Positions 42,537 through 51,794 of a DNA stretch of 64,000 nt are shown piece by piece. The notes below the pieces were generated by a model. That model did not search any database and was not told where the DNA came from. It was given only the letters and a program-made list of their open reading frames with translations. The stretch is from Pseudomonas sp. VD-NE ins (GTDB taxonomy: Bacteria; Pseudomonadota; Gammaproteobacteria; Pseudomonadales; Pseudomonadaceae), in contig NZ_CP134772.1 in the NCBI RefSeq assembly GCF_031882575.1, positions 2,685,001-2,749,000 of the forward strand, in the 5' to 3' direction. The stretch's first letter is position 1. Each line of letters opens with the position of its first letter. Made by a program: the position numbers and the translations under genes.

Positions 42537-44365
42537 TGATCTTTCTCCGAAGACTTCAGCCACCATGCGCTCAGGCCCAGGGTGTAGGGCGGCGTGGTGA
42601 CGAAGGCCAACCGGTTGCGGTAGGCCAGACGGTGATAATTGAGGTACCAGTTGGGAATGCTGTAGTGCTGCCAGAGCAGCACGCGGTCGAGCGCCTTGCC
42701 GGCGGCGACCTGTTCGTCGCGGGTGCGCGCGGCGAGCAACTGTTCGAGCAGGTGATCGACCACCGGATTGGCGATGCCCGCGTAATTCTTGCTGCCCTTG
42801 ACCCCGACCTGGCTGGAGTGGAAGTACTGCCACTGCTCCAGGCCCGGGCTTAAGGTCTGATTAAGCGTCATCAGGATCATGTCGAAATCGAACTGATCGA
42901 GGCGCTGTTTGTACTGCGCGCGATCGACCGTGCGCAGGCGCGCGTCAATGCCGATGCTGTTGAGGTTCTCGATATACGGCTGGAGGATGCGTTCCAGATT
43001 CGGGTTGACCAGCAGCAACTCGAAACTCAACGGCTGGCCATTGGTGTTTTGCAGGCGCTGACCGTTGAGCTTCCAGCCTGCCTCCGAGAGCAGGGCCAAG
43101 GCTTTGCGCATGGTTTCCCGAGGAATGCCGCGACCATCAGTCTGCGGCAGGGTAAACGGCTCGGTGAACAGCTTGGCCGGCAGTTGCTCCTTGTACGGCT
43201 TGAGCATCAGCCATTCATGGCCGACCGGCAGCCCCGTCGCGGTAAACTCGCTGTTGGGGTAGTAACTGGTGGTGCGTTTGTAGGCATCGCTGAACAGTGC
43301 GCGATTGGTCCATTCGAAGTCGAACATCAGGCCCAGCGCTTCGCGGGTCTTGACGTCCGAGAACGTGGCGCGGCGGGTGTTCATGAACAGGCCCTGACTC
43401 TGGGTCGGGATCTGATGCGGGATCTGCGCCTTGATCACGTCGCCACGGCGTATCGCCGGGAAGTTGTAACCGTTGGCCCAGTTCTTCGCCTGATGCTCGA
43501 TGTAAATGTCGAACTCTCCAGCCTTGAACGCTTCGAAGGCGACATCGCTGTCGCGGTAGAACTCGACCTCCATGCGATCGAAGTTGTACTTGCCGCGATT
43601 GACCGCCAAGTCCTTGCCCCAGTAATCCTTGACCCGCTCGAAGATAAGCTGGCGGCCCGGCGTCACCGAAGTGATGCGATAGGGGCCGCTGCCCAGTGGC
43701 GGTTCGAAAGTGGTGGCTTTGAAGTCGCGGTCTTTCCAGTAATGTTGCGGCAGCACCGGCAATTCGCCGAGGCGCAGGATCAAAAGCGGATTGCCGGAGC
43801 GCTTGAGCACGAAGCGAATGCGTTGTTTGTTGAGAATGTCGACCCGCAGCACTTCCTGCAGCGCGGTGCGGTACAGCGGGTGGCCGTCCTTGAGCAGCGT
43901 TCGATAGGAGAACGCCACGTCGTAGGCGGTGATCGGCGTGCCATCGTGAAAACGCGCTTCCGGGCGCAGATTGAACACCACCCAGCTGCGATCTTCGCTG
44001 TACTCCACCGATTGCGCGATCAAGCCGTAACTCGACGCCGGTTCGTCACCGGACGGCGAATACTGGCCGGTGCCGACCATCAGCGGCTCGTTCAGCTCGT
44101 TGATGCCGTACTGGAGGAAATTCGCTGTGGTGACGGGGCTCGTGCCCTTGAACGTGTACGGGTTGACCGTATCGAAGGTGCCGAACGCCATCACCCGCAA
44201 CGTACCGCCCTTGGGCGCTTGCGGGTTGACCCAGTCGAAGTGGGTAAATCTGGCCGGGTACTTGAGCGTGCCGAACTGCGCATAACCGTGACTTTCGGTA
44301 ATCGTCGCGCTTGCGGTTGAGCTCAAGGCCAGGCTGATCAGGAGCAGGAGGAGGGGACGCTTCAA
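42533..44365 (-). CDS. nppA1: peptide ABC importer periplasmic binding protein (YejA/NppA1), TTG start
   Basis: A 610-residue family 5 solute-binding protein, paralogue of the next gene. It begins at a TTG codon (44363-44365): MKRPLLLLLISLALSSTASA is a complete Sec signal and no ATG or GTG lies in frame just upstream. GGAT lies 7 bases before the TTG. The mature part shows HFDWVNPQAPKGGTLRVMAFGTFDTVNPY and [22 protein letters not shown]. First gene of the five-gene operon; the leader region holds a 160-bp palindromic repeat. Confidence 0.88.
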   Translation of the reverse strand: MKRPLLLLLISLALSSTASATITESHGYAQFGTLKYPARFTHFDWVNPQAPKGGTLRVMAFGTFDTVNPYTFKGTSPVTTANFLQYGINELNEPLMVGTGQYSPSGDEPASSYGLIAQSVEYSEDRSWVVFNLRPEARFHDGTPITAYDVAFSYRTLLKDGHPLYRTALQEVLRVDILNKQRIRFVLKRSGNPLLILRLGELPVLPQHYWKDRDFKATTFEPPLGSGPYRITSVTPGRQLIFERVKDYWGKDLAVNRGKYNFDRMEVEFYRDSDVAFEAFKAGEFDIYIEHQAKNWANGYNFPAIRRGDVIKAQIPHQIPTQSQGLFMNTRRATFSDVKTREALGLMFDFEWTNRALFSDAYKRTTSYYPNSEFTATGLPVGHEWLMLKPYKEQLPAKLFTEPFTLPQTDGRGIPRETMRKALALLSEAGWKLNGQRLQNTNGQPLSFELLLVNPNLERILQPYIENLNSIGIDARLRTVDRAQYKQRLDQFDFDMILMTLNQTLSPGLEQWQYFHSSQVGVKGSKNYAGIANPVVDHLLEQLLAARTRDEQVAAGKALDRVLLWQHYSIPNWYLNYHRLAYRNRLAFVTTPPYTLGLSAWWLKSSEKDQ

Positions 44366-44472
44366 GTCAGATCCGATCCAGGCGGCTTGGGCTTTGTGGG
44401 CCGTACAGTAACAGCTTGTCTGGACAGGAAAAAGATGTGGGTTAATGCGGGGTTAATCGTTTGCGCGAAGAG

Positions 44473-44634
44473 CCCCTCACCCTAACCCTCTCCCGGGGGG
44501 AGAGGGGACTGATCGCGGTGTTTTGGAGGGATGCACCGACGTGCGTTACCGAGTCGAACTCAGATTTTGAATAGCCCCCGATCGGCTCCCTTTCCCCCTC
44601 GCCCCCCGTGGGGGAGAGGGCTGGGGTGAGGGGG
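44473..44634. repeat. 160-bp palindromic repeat, copy 2
   Basis: Same ends as copy 1 (CCCCTCACCCTAACCCTCTC; GAGAGGGCTGGGGTGAGGGG) and the same core ACCGAGTCGAACTCAG, with a GATCGGCTCCCTTTCCCCCT arm. It sits upstream of nppA1 (44365) and downstream of mltD's convergent neighbour region; both flanking genes are on the minus strand, so it lies in the nppA1 promoter interval. Confidence 0.88.
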
Positions 44635-44667
44635 ATCGATCTAAAGCACGCCACAAAATCCGAACCC

Positions 44668-44695
44668 AAAAAAAGCCCCTGAAAACTCAGGGGCT
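44668..44695 (-). terminator. mltD: intrinsic terminator of mltD
   Basis: Read on the minus strand: GAGCCCCTGA-GTTT-TCAGGGGCT followed by a run of seven T. A 9-bp stem, 7 bp after the mltD stop. Confidence 0.88.
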
Positions 44696-44701
44696 CTTCT
44701 G

Positions 44702-46165
44702 TCAGTGCGGCTGATAAACCGTGAGCATCTGTCCCGGCTTCAGTGCTTTACCCGCACCCGGATTCCAGCGTTTGAGATGCTGCATCTCAACGTTGAAGCG
44801 CTTGGCTACCACGTACAGCGTGTCGCCACGCTTGACCTTGTACTGAGTCTGCTGCGCGCTGTCGTCCTTGCTCTTGGTCTTGCTGTTGGACGCAATCACC
44901 GTGTTGACCCGGCCGGACTTGCGAGCCGGAGCACGTTTGCTTGTGTCCTGCATCACCAGGGTCTGGCCGACCTTGAGGTTCTTGCCGGTCAGCTTGTTCC
45001 AGCGCTGCAGATCCTTCACTTCAACCTTGTTGGCCTTGGCGATGGAGCCGAGGTTATCGCCACGCTTTACGCGATAAGCACGCTTGAGCTGCGCCACTTC
45101 CGACGGATCCGCGCCTTCGAACACTGGCTTGAGCGAACGCGGGCTGATCAGTTCGTCAGGCCGCATGGTCTGCAAACTGGCGGTCAGCAATTGCGCCTTC
45201 GACGTTGGCACCAGCAAATGCTGAGGGCCGTCGATGGTGGTGCGTTGCTTGAAGGCCGGGTTGAGCTGGAACAGTTCGTCTTCGTCGATGTTGGCCACCG
45301 CAGCAACCTTGGACAGGTCCATGCGCTGGTTGATTTCGACGACCTGGAAGTACGGCTCGTTGGCAATCGGGTTGAGGTTCACGCCGTAAGCTTCCGGCGC
45401 CAGCACCACTTGCGACAATGCCAGCAACTTTGGCACGTACGCCTGGGTTTCTGCCGGCAGCGGCAGGTTCCAGTAGTCAGTAGGCAGGCCAAGCTTTTCA
45501 TTACGTTCGATGGCACGGCTGACCGTGCCTTCGCCGGCGTTGTAGGCCGCCAGTGCCAGCAGCCAGTCGCCGTTGAACATGTCGTGCAGACGGGTCAGGT
45601 AATCCATCGCTGCGGTGGTCGAAGCAGTGATATCGCGACGGCCATCGTAGAAGCGGGTCTGACGCAGGTTGAAGTAACGCCCGGTGGAAGGAATGAATTG
45701 CCACAGACCCACTGCATCGGCCCGGGAATAGGCCATCGGGTTGTAGGCGCTTTCAATCACTGGCAGCAGGGCCAGTTCCAGCGGCATGTTGCGCTCTTCG
45801 AGACGTTCGACGATGTAGTGAATATAGAGACTGCCGCGTTCGCCGGCGTTCTCGAGAAAAGAGGGATTGCTGGCGAACCACAGGCGCTGTTGCTCGATGC
45901 GCGGGTTGACGCCGAGGCCTTCCTGCAGCTGAAAGCCCTGGCGCATGCGTTCCCAGATGTCCTGGGGAACCTGTGGGCTCGGCTTTTCGGTCAGCCAGAT
46001 CGGCTTCTGCTTGGCTCGCGCAGCAATGTTCGGCGTATGGGTCGCTTCAGTCTGCGGAGCATGGCTGGAACAGCCCGCCAGCGTGGCGGACACAGCCACC
46101 GCAATGGCTTGCGCCAAGCGGGTCAATGCGTCTGAATTGACGGACTTACGTATGGATGACGACAT
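44702..46165 (-). CDS. mltD: membrane-bound lytic murein transglycosylase D
   Basis: A 487-residue outer-membrane lipoprotein that cleaves peptidoglycan glycan strands. The lipobox is LAGC with Cys32. The SLT domain has the catalytic Glu in LALLPVIESAYNPMA followed by AVGLWQFIPSTGR and LALAAYNAGEGTV. Two LysM domains close the protein (YRVKRGDNLGSIAKANKVEV and YKVKRGDTLYVVAKRFNVEM). ATG 46165 (MSSSIRKSVN) was preferred to one 8 codons upstream. Divided from gloB by 99 bp, as in the conserved mltD-gloB order. Confidence 0.94.
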   Translation of the reverse strand: MSSSIRKSVNSDALTRLAQAIAVAVSATLAGCSSHAPQTEATHTPNIAARAKQKPIWLTEKPSPQVPQDIWERMRQGFQLQEGLGVNPRIEQQRLWFASNPSFLENAGERGSLYIHYIVERLEERNMPLELALLPVIESAYNPMAYSRADAVGLWQFIPSTGRYFNLRQTRFYDGRRDITASTTAAMDYLTRLHDMFNGDWLLALAAYNAGEGTVSRAIERNEKLGLPTDYWNLPLPAETQAYVPKLLALSQVVLAPEAYGVNLNPIANEPYFQVVEINQRMDLSKVAAVANIDEDELFQLNPAFKQRTTIDGPQHLLVPTSKAQLLTASLQTMRPDELISPRSLKPVFEGADPSEVAQLKRAYRVKRGDNLGSIAKANKVEVKDLQRWNKLTGKNLKVGQTLVMQDTSKRAPARKSGRVNTVIASNSKTKSKDDSAQQTQYKVKRGDTLYVVAKRFNVEMQHLKRWNPGAGKALKPGQMLTVYQPH

Positions 46166-46264
46166 TGGCTGGAAGTAAGTTCCGGGCAAAAATGTCGGGC
46201 GATTCTAGAAAGCGCACCCCCTGCGGTCAACCATTCAGAATTTTTGTACCAAGCGGCGGGGCAC

Positions 46265-47032
46265 TTAGAAATTATCTTTCCAGGCCCGCAGAGCCGCAAA
46301 TACCTCACTCGGCGCCCGGTTTTGAGCGCCTGCCCGTTCGTCCACTTTTTGTGTAACTAATGTTTCAGTGGTGCGCAAAAACGGGTTTGTGAGCTTTTCC
46401 AGGGCCAGGGTCGAGGGCAGGGTCATCACGCCGTTTTGCCGTTGCTGAGTGACTTTTTCCAGACGGGCGGCAATGTCCGGATTGGTTGGCTCGACGGCAG
46501 CGGCAAACTTCAGATTGCTCAGAGTGTATTCATGGGTGCAGTAGACCAGCGTATCTTCCGGTAACGCGGCGAGGCGACTGAGCGAATGGTGCATTTGCTC
46601 CGGCGTGCCCTCGAACAGGCGACCGCAACCGGCGGCGAACAGGGTGTCGCCGCAGAACAGCAAACCGTGGTGGTAATAGGCGATGTGGCCCAGGGTGTGA
46701 CCGGGCACCGCGTAGACGTCGAAGTCCCAGCCGAGCACGCTGACCGTGTCATTGTCCTTGAGCGCCACATCGCGCCCCGGAATGCTTTCGCTGGCCGGGC
46801 CGTAGACTTTTGCGCCGCTCAGCGCTTTCAGGCGTTCGACGCCGCCGACGTGATCGTGATGATGGTGGGTGATCAGGATATCGCTCAACACCCAGCCTGG
46901 ATGCGCTTTAAGCCACGCCAGTACGGGCGCGGCATCGCCCGGGTCGACCACGGCGCAGCGCTGGGTGCGGTGATCCTGTAACAACCAGATGTAGTTGTCG
47001 GTGAACGCGGGCAGGGCACTGATCTGTATCAT
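46265..47032 (-). CDS. gloB: hydroxyacylglutathione hydrolase (glyoxalase II)
   Basis: A 255-residue metallo-beta-lactamase-fold enzyme that hydrolyses S-lactoylglutathione in methylglyoxal detoxification. The metal motif THHHHDH (H56, H58, D60, H61) is followed by [29 protein letters not shown] and [14 protein letters not shown], all GloB-specific. ATG 47032 ([10 protein letters not shown]) is the standard start. It diverges from the YafS-like methyltransferase with 66 bp between them. Confidence 0.94.
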   Translation of the reverse strand: MIQISALPAFTDNYIWLLQDHRTQRCAVVDPGDAAPVLAWLKAHPGWVLSDILITHHHHDHVGGVERLKALSGAKVYGPASESIPGRDVALKDNDTVSVLGWDFDVYAVPGHTLGHIAYYHHGLLFCGDTLFAAGCGRLFEGTPEQMHHSLSRLAALPEDTLVYCTHEYTLSNLKFAAAVEPTNPDIAARLEKVTQQRQNGVMTLPSTLALEKLTNPFLRTTETLVTQKVDERAGAQNRAPSEVFAALRAWKDNF

Positions 47033-47098
47033 CGTCGGAATTCGCCAAGCGGAAAACATTGGCGCATCTTAGTAGTTCCTGGCGCTTTGGAGAATCCG

Positions 47099-47857
47099 AT
47101 GAGTGATAAAGCGTTCGCACAGGCTGATCCTGACTGGCTGGCCCTGATCGGTGCAGCCCGTGAATGGCTGTCCGGCCCGCTCGGGCAATTTCTGCTCGAT
47201 GAAGAGCGGCGCATGCTCGAAGACGAGTTGGGCCGTTTCTTTGGCGGTTACCTGGTGCATTACGGCCCCTCCGCCGAAACCCCGCCGGCAGCGCCGCAGG
47301 TGCAGCGCAATGTGCGTCTTGGTGCGCCGTTGCCCGGCGTCGAGATCGTCTGCGAAGAGCAGGCCTGGCCGCTGAGCGAGCACGCCGCCGACGTGGTGGT
47401 GATGCAGCACGGTCTGGATTTCTGCCTGTCACCCCACGGTTTGTTGCGTGAAGCGGCAAGCAGCGTGCGCCCCGGTGGGCATTTGCTGATCATCGGCATC
47501 AACCCGTGGAGCACTTGGGGCTTGCGCCATGTTTTTGCTCACGACGCCTTGCGTCAGGCGCGCTGCATCTCACCGTCACGGGTCGCCGACTGGCTCAATC
47601 TGCTGGGCTTCGCGCTGGAGAAACGCCGCTTCGGGTGCTATCGTCCGCCGCTCGCGTCGCCCAAGTGGCAGGCCCGTCTGGCTGGCTGGGAACGCAAGGC
47701 CGGTGACTGGCAGTTATCGGGCGGCGGCTTCTATTTACTGGTCGCGCGCAAGATTGTGGTCGGGCTGCGGCCGTTGCGTCAGGAGCGTCGCGAGCCGATG
47801 GGCAAGCTGATTCCGCTGCCGATGGCCAAGGTCAACCGCCGCCGCATCGAACCATAA
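47099..47857 (+). CDS. yafS: YafS-like SAM-dependent methyltransferase
   Basis: A 252-residue class I methyltransferase-like protein: LPGVEIVCEEQAWPLSEHAADVVVMQHGLDF is the acidic-loop and motif II region, and LREAASSVRPGGHLLIIGINPWS is motif III. The first SAM-binding motif is weak. It lies between gloB and rnhA exactly as yafS does in E. coli, supporting orthology. ATG 47099 has TTGGAG 6 bases upstream; TTG 47087 is less likely. Substrate unknown. Confidence 0.8.
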   Translation: MSDKAFAQADPDWLALIGAAREWLSGPLGQFLLDEERRMLEDELGRFFGGYLVHYGPSAETPPAAPQVQRNVRLGAPLPGVEIVCEEQAWPLSEHAADVVVMQHGLDFCLSPHGLLREAASSVRPGGHLLIIGINPWSTWGLRHVFAHDALRQARCISPSRVADWLNLLGFALEKRRFGCYRPPLASPKWQARLAGWERKAGDWQLSGGGFYLLVARKIVVGLRPLRQERREPMGKLIPLPMAKVNRRRIEP

Positions 47858-47947
47858 ACCTTATTTTATTTTTGGCCGGGTTTGTCCCGGCCTTGGTCAT
47901 TGTCGATCCGTGATCGGCAAGACACGCATTTTTCTGGATAGAGTGGC

Positions 47948-48418
47948 ATGAGCGAAAGCGTTGAAAGCGTCGACACCGTAGAACTGTTCACTGACGGCGC
48001 CTGCAAGGGCAACCCCGGGCCGGGCGGCTGGGGCGCCTTGCTGGTGTGCAAGGGCGTTGAAAAGGAACTCTGGGGCGGTGAAGCCAACACCACCAACAAC
48101 CGCATGGAACTGCTTGGCGCGATCCGTGGCCTCGAAGCCTTGAAGCGCCCGTGTGAAGTGCTGTTGGTGACCGACTCGCAGTACGTGATGAAGGGCATCA
48201 ACGAGTGGATGGCCAACTGGAAAAAGCGTGGCTGGAAAACCGCAGCGAAAGAGCCGGTGAAAAACGCTGATCTGTGGAAAGAGCTGGACGAGCAGGTCAA
48301 CCGCCACAAGGTCACCTGGAAATGGGTGCGTGGGCATATTGGCCATCACGGTAACGAGCGGGCGGACCAGTTGGCGAACCGTGGGGTGGATGAGGTTCGC
48401 GGCTACAAGCAGAGCTGA
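47948..48418 (+). CDS. rnhA: ribonuclease HI
   Basis: A 156-residue enzyme that degrades the RNA strand of RNA-DNA hybrids. The catalytic residues are all present: D16 ([12 protein letters not shown]), E54 ([10 protein letters not shown]), D76 (LVTDSQYV) and D140 ([10 protein letters not shown]), with the mobile H130 in VRGHIGHHG. The length is normal. It is 90 bp after yafS and is separated from dnaQ by a REPIN. Confidence 0.96.
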   Translation: MSESVESVDTVELFTDGACKGNPGPGGWGALLVCKGVEKELWGGEANTTNNRMELLGAIRGLEALKRPCEVLLVTDSQYVMKGINEWMANWKKRGWKTAAKEPVKNADLWKELDEQVNRHKVTWKWVRGHIGHHGNERADQLANRGVDEVRGYKQS

Positions 48419-48445
48419 TTTCGCTTCTGAACCGTGGTGCGGCCA

Positions 48446-48547
48446 TTCGCGAGCAGGCTCGCTCCCACAGGGAAATGCATTCCAGATCTGATGCCCTTTC
48501 CTGAATTGGAATGCATTCCAATGTGGGAGCGAGCCTGCTCGCGAAGG
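48446..48547. repeat. REPIN (inverted order, CGCTCCCACAGGG...TGTGGGAGCG)
   Basis: Here the REP halves face the other way: TTCGCGAGCAGGCTCGCTCC on the left and GGGAGCGAGCCTGCTCGCGAA on the right, with a centre containing a second inverted pair, GGAAATGCATTCC-like and GGAATGCATTCC. It sits between rnhA and dnaQ, both reading rightward. Confidence 0.88.
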
Positions 48548-48634
48548 GCGCGACACGGTCCACCTGAAACACCCCGCCGAGCGTGTTAACATCCGCGTTT
48601 TTTGCAAGAACGACCCGTTGAGAGCTGAACACTG

Positions 48635-49393
48635 ATGGCCACCAGATCCGTTGTACTCGATACCGAAACCACCGGCATGCCGGTGACCGATGGTCACCGG
48701 ATCATTGAAATCGGCTGTGTCGAACTGATCGGTCGGCGCCTGACGGGCCGGCATTTTCACGTTTACCTGCAACCGGATCGCGAGAGTGATGAAGGCGCCA
48801 TTGGCGTCCACGGCATCACCAACGAGTTCCTGGTTGGCAAGCCGCGCTTTGCCGAAGTGGCCGATGAGTTCTTCGAGTTCATCAAAGGCGCGCAACTGAT
48901 CATCCACAACGCGGCGTTCGACGTTGGCTTCATCAACAACGAATTCGCCTTGATGGGCCAGCAGGATCGCGCTGACATCACCCAGCACTGCTCGATCCTC
49001 GACACCCTGATGATGGCCCGGGAACGTCACCCGGGGCAGCGCAACAGCCTCGATGCGTTGTGCAAACGTTATGGCGTCGACAACTCCGGCCGTGAACTGC
49101 ACGGCGCTTTGCTCGACTCGGAGATTCTCGCCGACGTCTACCTGACCATGACCGGTGGCCAGACCAGTCTGTCGCTGGCGGGCAATGCGTCAGACGGCAA
49201 TGGCACGGGCGATGGCGCGGACAACTCGGCGACCGAGATTCGTCGTTTGCCGGCAGATCGTCAGCCAGCGCGGATCATTCGTGCGACGGAAGATGAACTG
49301 GCGGCGCATCAGGTGCGGCTGGAAATTATTGCCAAATCGGCGGGTGGCCCGGCGTTGTGGACGCAGATCGCCGAGGCTGACGCTCAAGCCTGA
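48635..49393 (+). CDS. dnaQ: DNA polymerase III epsilon subunit (3'-5' proofreading exonuclease)
   Basis: A 252-residue DEDDh exonuclease. Exo I is D9/E11 in VVLDTETTGM, Exo II is in HNAAFDVGFINNEF, and Exo III with His and Asp is HGALLDSEILADVY. After about residue 180 the linker and C-terminal tail bind the alpha subunit (DnaE). Its position after rnhA is conserved. Followed by an intrinsic terminator. Confidence 0.95.
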   Translation: MATRSVVLDTETTGMPVTDGHRIIEIGCVELIGRRLTGRHFHVYLQPDRESDEGAIGVHGITNEFLVGKPRFAEVADEFFEFIKGAQLIIHNAAFDVGFINNEFALMGQQDRADITQHCSILDTLMMARERHPGQRNSLDALCKRYGVDNSGRELHGALLDSEILADVYLTMTGGQTSLSLAGNASDGNGTGDGADNSATEIRRLPADRQPARIIRATEDELAAHQVRLEIIAKSAGGPALWTQIAEADAQA

Positions 49394-49398
49394 AAGAT

Positions 49399-49425
49399 CA
49401 AAAGATCGTCCGATCTTTTGTTTTT
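49399..49425 (+). terminator. dnaQ: intrinsic terminator of dnaQ
   Basis: CAAAAGATCG (49399-49408) pairs with CGATCTTTTG (49411-49420), followed by TTTTT. A 6 bp gap separates it from the dnaQ stop. Confidence 0.8.
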
Positions 49426-49527
49426 GGCGCCATGAAGCCAACTGGCCACCCTCGCCACTTTCGCTGCAACCCTCTACCCTGAGTGCATTGGCAGACATTG
49501 AGCCGCCGCCTCAGGACACTGAGCCTC

Positions 49528-51780
49528 ATGTACAAAGATTTGAAGTTTCCGGTGTTGATCGTCCATCGCGACATCAAGGCCGACACGGTCGCCGGTGATC
49601 GTATCCGTGGCATCGCCCGGGAGTTGGAGCAGGAAGGTTTCAATATCGTTTCGGCCATCGACTACACCGAAGGGCGGTTGGTGGCGTCGACCCACCACGG
49701 CCTCGCGTGCATGCTGATTGCCGCCGAGGACGCCAGCACCAATTCCCATCTGCTGCAGAACATGGCCGAACTGATTGGTCTGGCGCGGGTGCGGGCACCG
49801 GATTTGCCAATCTTTGCCTTGGGCGAGCAAGTTACCCTGGAAAATGCCCCGGCCGATGCCATGGCCGAGCTAAATCAACTGCGCGGCATTCTCTATCTGT
49901 TTGAAGACACCGTGCCGTTTCTGGCCCGGCAAGTGGCGCGGGCGGCGCGCAAGTATCTGGACGGCTTGCTGCCGCCGTTTTTCAAGGCGTTGGTGCAGCA
50001 CACCGCCGATTCCAATTATTCCTGGCACACCCCCGGCCATGGTGGTGGCGTGGCGTATCACAAGAGTCCGGTGGGGCAGGCGTTCCATCAGTTCTTTGGT
50101 GAAAACACCCTGCGATCGGACCTTTCGGTGTCGGTGCCGGAACTCGGTTCGCTGCTCGATCACACCGGGCCGCTCGCCGAAGCGGAAGCGCGGGCGGCGC
50201 GCAATTTCGGCGCTGATCACACCTTTTTCGTGATCAATGGCACCTCGACCGCCAACAAGATTGTCTGGCATTCGATGGTTGCGCGCGACGATCTGGTGCT
50301 GGTCGATCGCAACTGCCACAAGTCGGTGTTGCACGCGATCATCATGACCGGCGCGATTCCGTTGTACCTATGCCCGGAGCGTAATGAATTAGGGATTATC
50401 GGGCCGATCCCGCTGAGTGAATTCAGCCGCGAATCGATTCAAGCGAAGATCGACGCCAGCCCGCTGACCAAGGGCCGTGCGCCGAAAGTCAAACTCGCCG
50501 TGGTCACCAACTCGACCTACGACGGCCTCTGCTACAACGCCGAACTGATCAAGCAAAGCCTGGGCAACAGCGTCGAGGTCCTGCATTTCGACGAAGCCTG
50601 GTACGCCTACGCGGCGTTTCACGAATTCTTCGCCGGGCGCTATGGTATGGCCACCTCGCGCAGCGCAGACAGCCCGCTGGTGTTCACCACGCATTCCACG
50701 CACAAACTGCTCGCCGCGTTCAGTCAGGCGTCGATGATTCATGTGCAGGATGGCGGTGCGCGTCAGCTGGATCGCGATCGTTTCAATGAAGCGTTCATGA
50801 TGCACATCTCGACCTCGCCGCAGTACAGCATCATCGCCTCGCTGGACGTTGCCTCGGCGATGATGGAAGGCCCGGCCGGGCGTTCGCTGTTGCAGGAAAC
50901 CTTCGATGAAGCGCTGAGCTTCCGCCGCGCGCTGGCCAATCTGCGCCAGCATATCGACGCTGACTGGTGGTTTTCGATCTGGCAGCCGCCGGGTGTCGAG
51001 GGCATTGACCGCGTACAGACGGAGGACTGGCTGCTGCAACCGGATGCCGACTGGCACGGTTTTGGTGAAGTCAGTGACGATTACGTCCTGCTCGATCCGA
51101 TCAAGGTCACGCTGGTAATGCCGGGGCTGAACGCCGGCGGTGCACTGAGCGAGAAGGGCATCCCGGCGGCGGTGGTCAGCAAGTTTCTATGGGAGCGTGG
51201 CCTGGTTGTCGAAAAAACCGGTCTGTATTCATTTCTGGTGTTGTTCTCGATGGGCATCACCAAGGGCAAGTGGAGCACGCTGCTCACCGAGTTGCTGGAA
51301 TTCAAACGCAGTTACGATGCCAACGTTCGTCTGGAAACCTGCCTGCCGTGTGTGGCACAAGAAGACACCGCGCGTTATCGCGGCATGGGCCTGCGCGATT
51401 TGTGTGATCAATTGCACGCCTGCTACCGCAGCAATGCCACGGCCAAACACCTCAAACGCATGTACACCGTGCTCCCGGAAATCGCCATGAAACCGGCGCA
51501 CGCCTATGATCATCTGGTGCGTGGCGAAGTCGAAGCGGTGCCGATCGATGAGTTGGAAGGGCGCATCGCCGCGGTGATGCTGGTGCCGTATCCGCCGGGG
51601 ATTCCGTTGATCATGCCCGGCGAACGCTTTACTGAATCGACCCGCTCGATCATTGATTACCTGAAATTTGCTCGCACGTTCGATAGCAGCTTCCCCGGTT
51701 TTGTCGCGGATGTGCATGGATTGCAGCACGAAGATGAGGGCAATGGACGGCAATACACCGTCGATTGCGTCAAGGAATGA
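49528..51780 (+). CDS. ldcA: lysine decarboxylase (Orn/Lys/Arg decarboxylase class I)
   Basis: A 750-residue fold-I PLP decarboxylase. An N-terminal response-regulator-like wing (MYKDLKFPVLIVHRDIKADT) precedes the PLP core with SWHTPGHGGGVAYHKSP, FFVINGTSTANK, HFDEAWYAYAAFHEF and the PLP lysine K393 in STHSTHKLLAA. It closely matches the LdcA of P. aeruginosa in remembered sequence and in position next to dnaQ. It makes cadaverine from lysine in lysine catabolism (decarboxylase pathway), which in pseudomonads is under ArgR control. Other family members act on arginine or ornithine, so the substrate is by homology. Confidence 0.88.
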   Translation: MYKDLKFPVLIVHRDIKADTVAGDRIRGIARELEQEGFNIVSAIDYTEGRLVASTHHGLACMLIAAEDASTNSHLLQNMAELIGLARVRAPDLPIFALGEQVTLENAPADAMAELNQLRGILYLFEDTVPFLARQVARAARKYLDGLLPPFFKALVQHTADSNYSWHTPGHGGGVAYHKSPVGQAFHQFFGENTLRSDLSVSVPELGSLLDHTGPLAEAEARAARNFGADHTFFVINGTSTANKIVWHSMVARDDLVLVDRNCHKSVLHAIIMTGAIPLYLCPERNELGIIGPIPLSEFSRESIQAKIDASPLTKGRAPKVKLAVVTNSTYDGLCYNAELIKQSLGNSVEVLHFDEAWYAYAAFHEFFAGRYGMATSRSADSPLVFTTHSTHKLLAAFSQASMIHVQDGGARQLDRDRFNEAFMMHISTSPQYSIIASLDVASAMMEGPAGRSLLQETFDEALSFRRALANLRQHIDADWWFSIWQPPGVEGIDRVQTEDWLLQPDADWHGFGEVSDDYVLLDPIKVTLVMPGLNAGGALSEKGIPAAVVSKFLWERGLVVEKTGLYSFLVLFSMGITKGKWSTLLTELLEFKRSYDANVRLETCLPCVAQEDTARYRGMGLRDLCDQLHACYRSNATAKHLKRMYTVLPEIAMKPAHAYDHLVRGEVEAVPIDELEGRIAAVMLVPYPPGIPLIMPGERFTESTRSIIDYLKFARTFDSSFPGFVADVHGLQHEDEGNGRQYTVDCVKE

Positions 51781-51794
51781 GGACTTTTCCCAGT

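Noticed and set aside
40719..42539. A 606-codon plus-strand open frame opposite nppA2.
   Set aside because: It is antisense to a clear solute-binding protein gene with a signal peptide, and its translation is low-complexity with no recognisable family.
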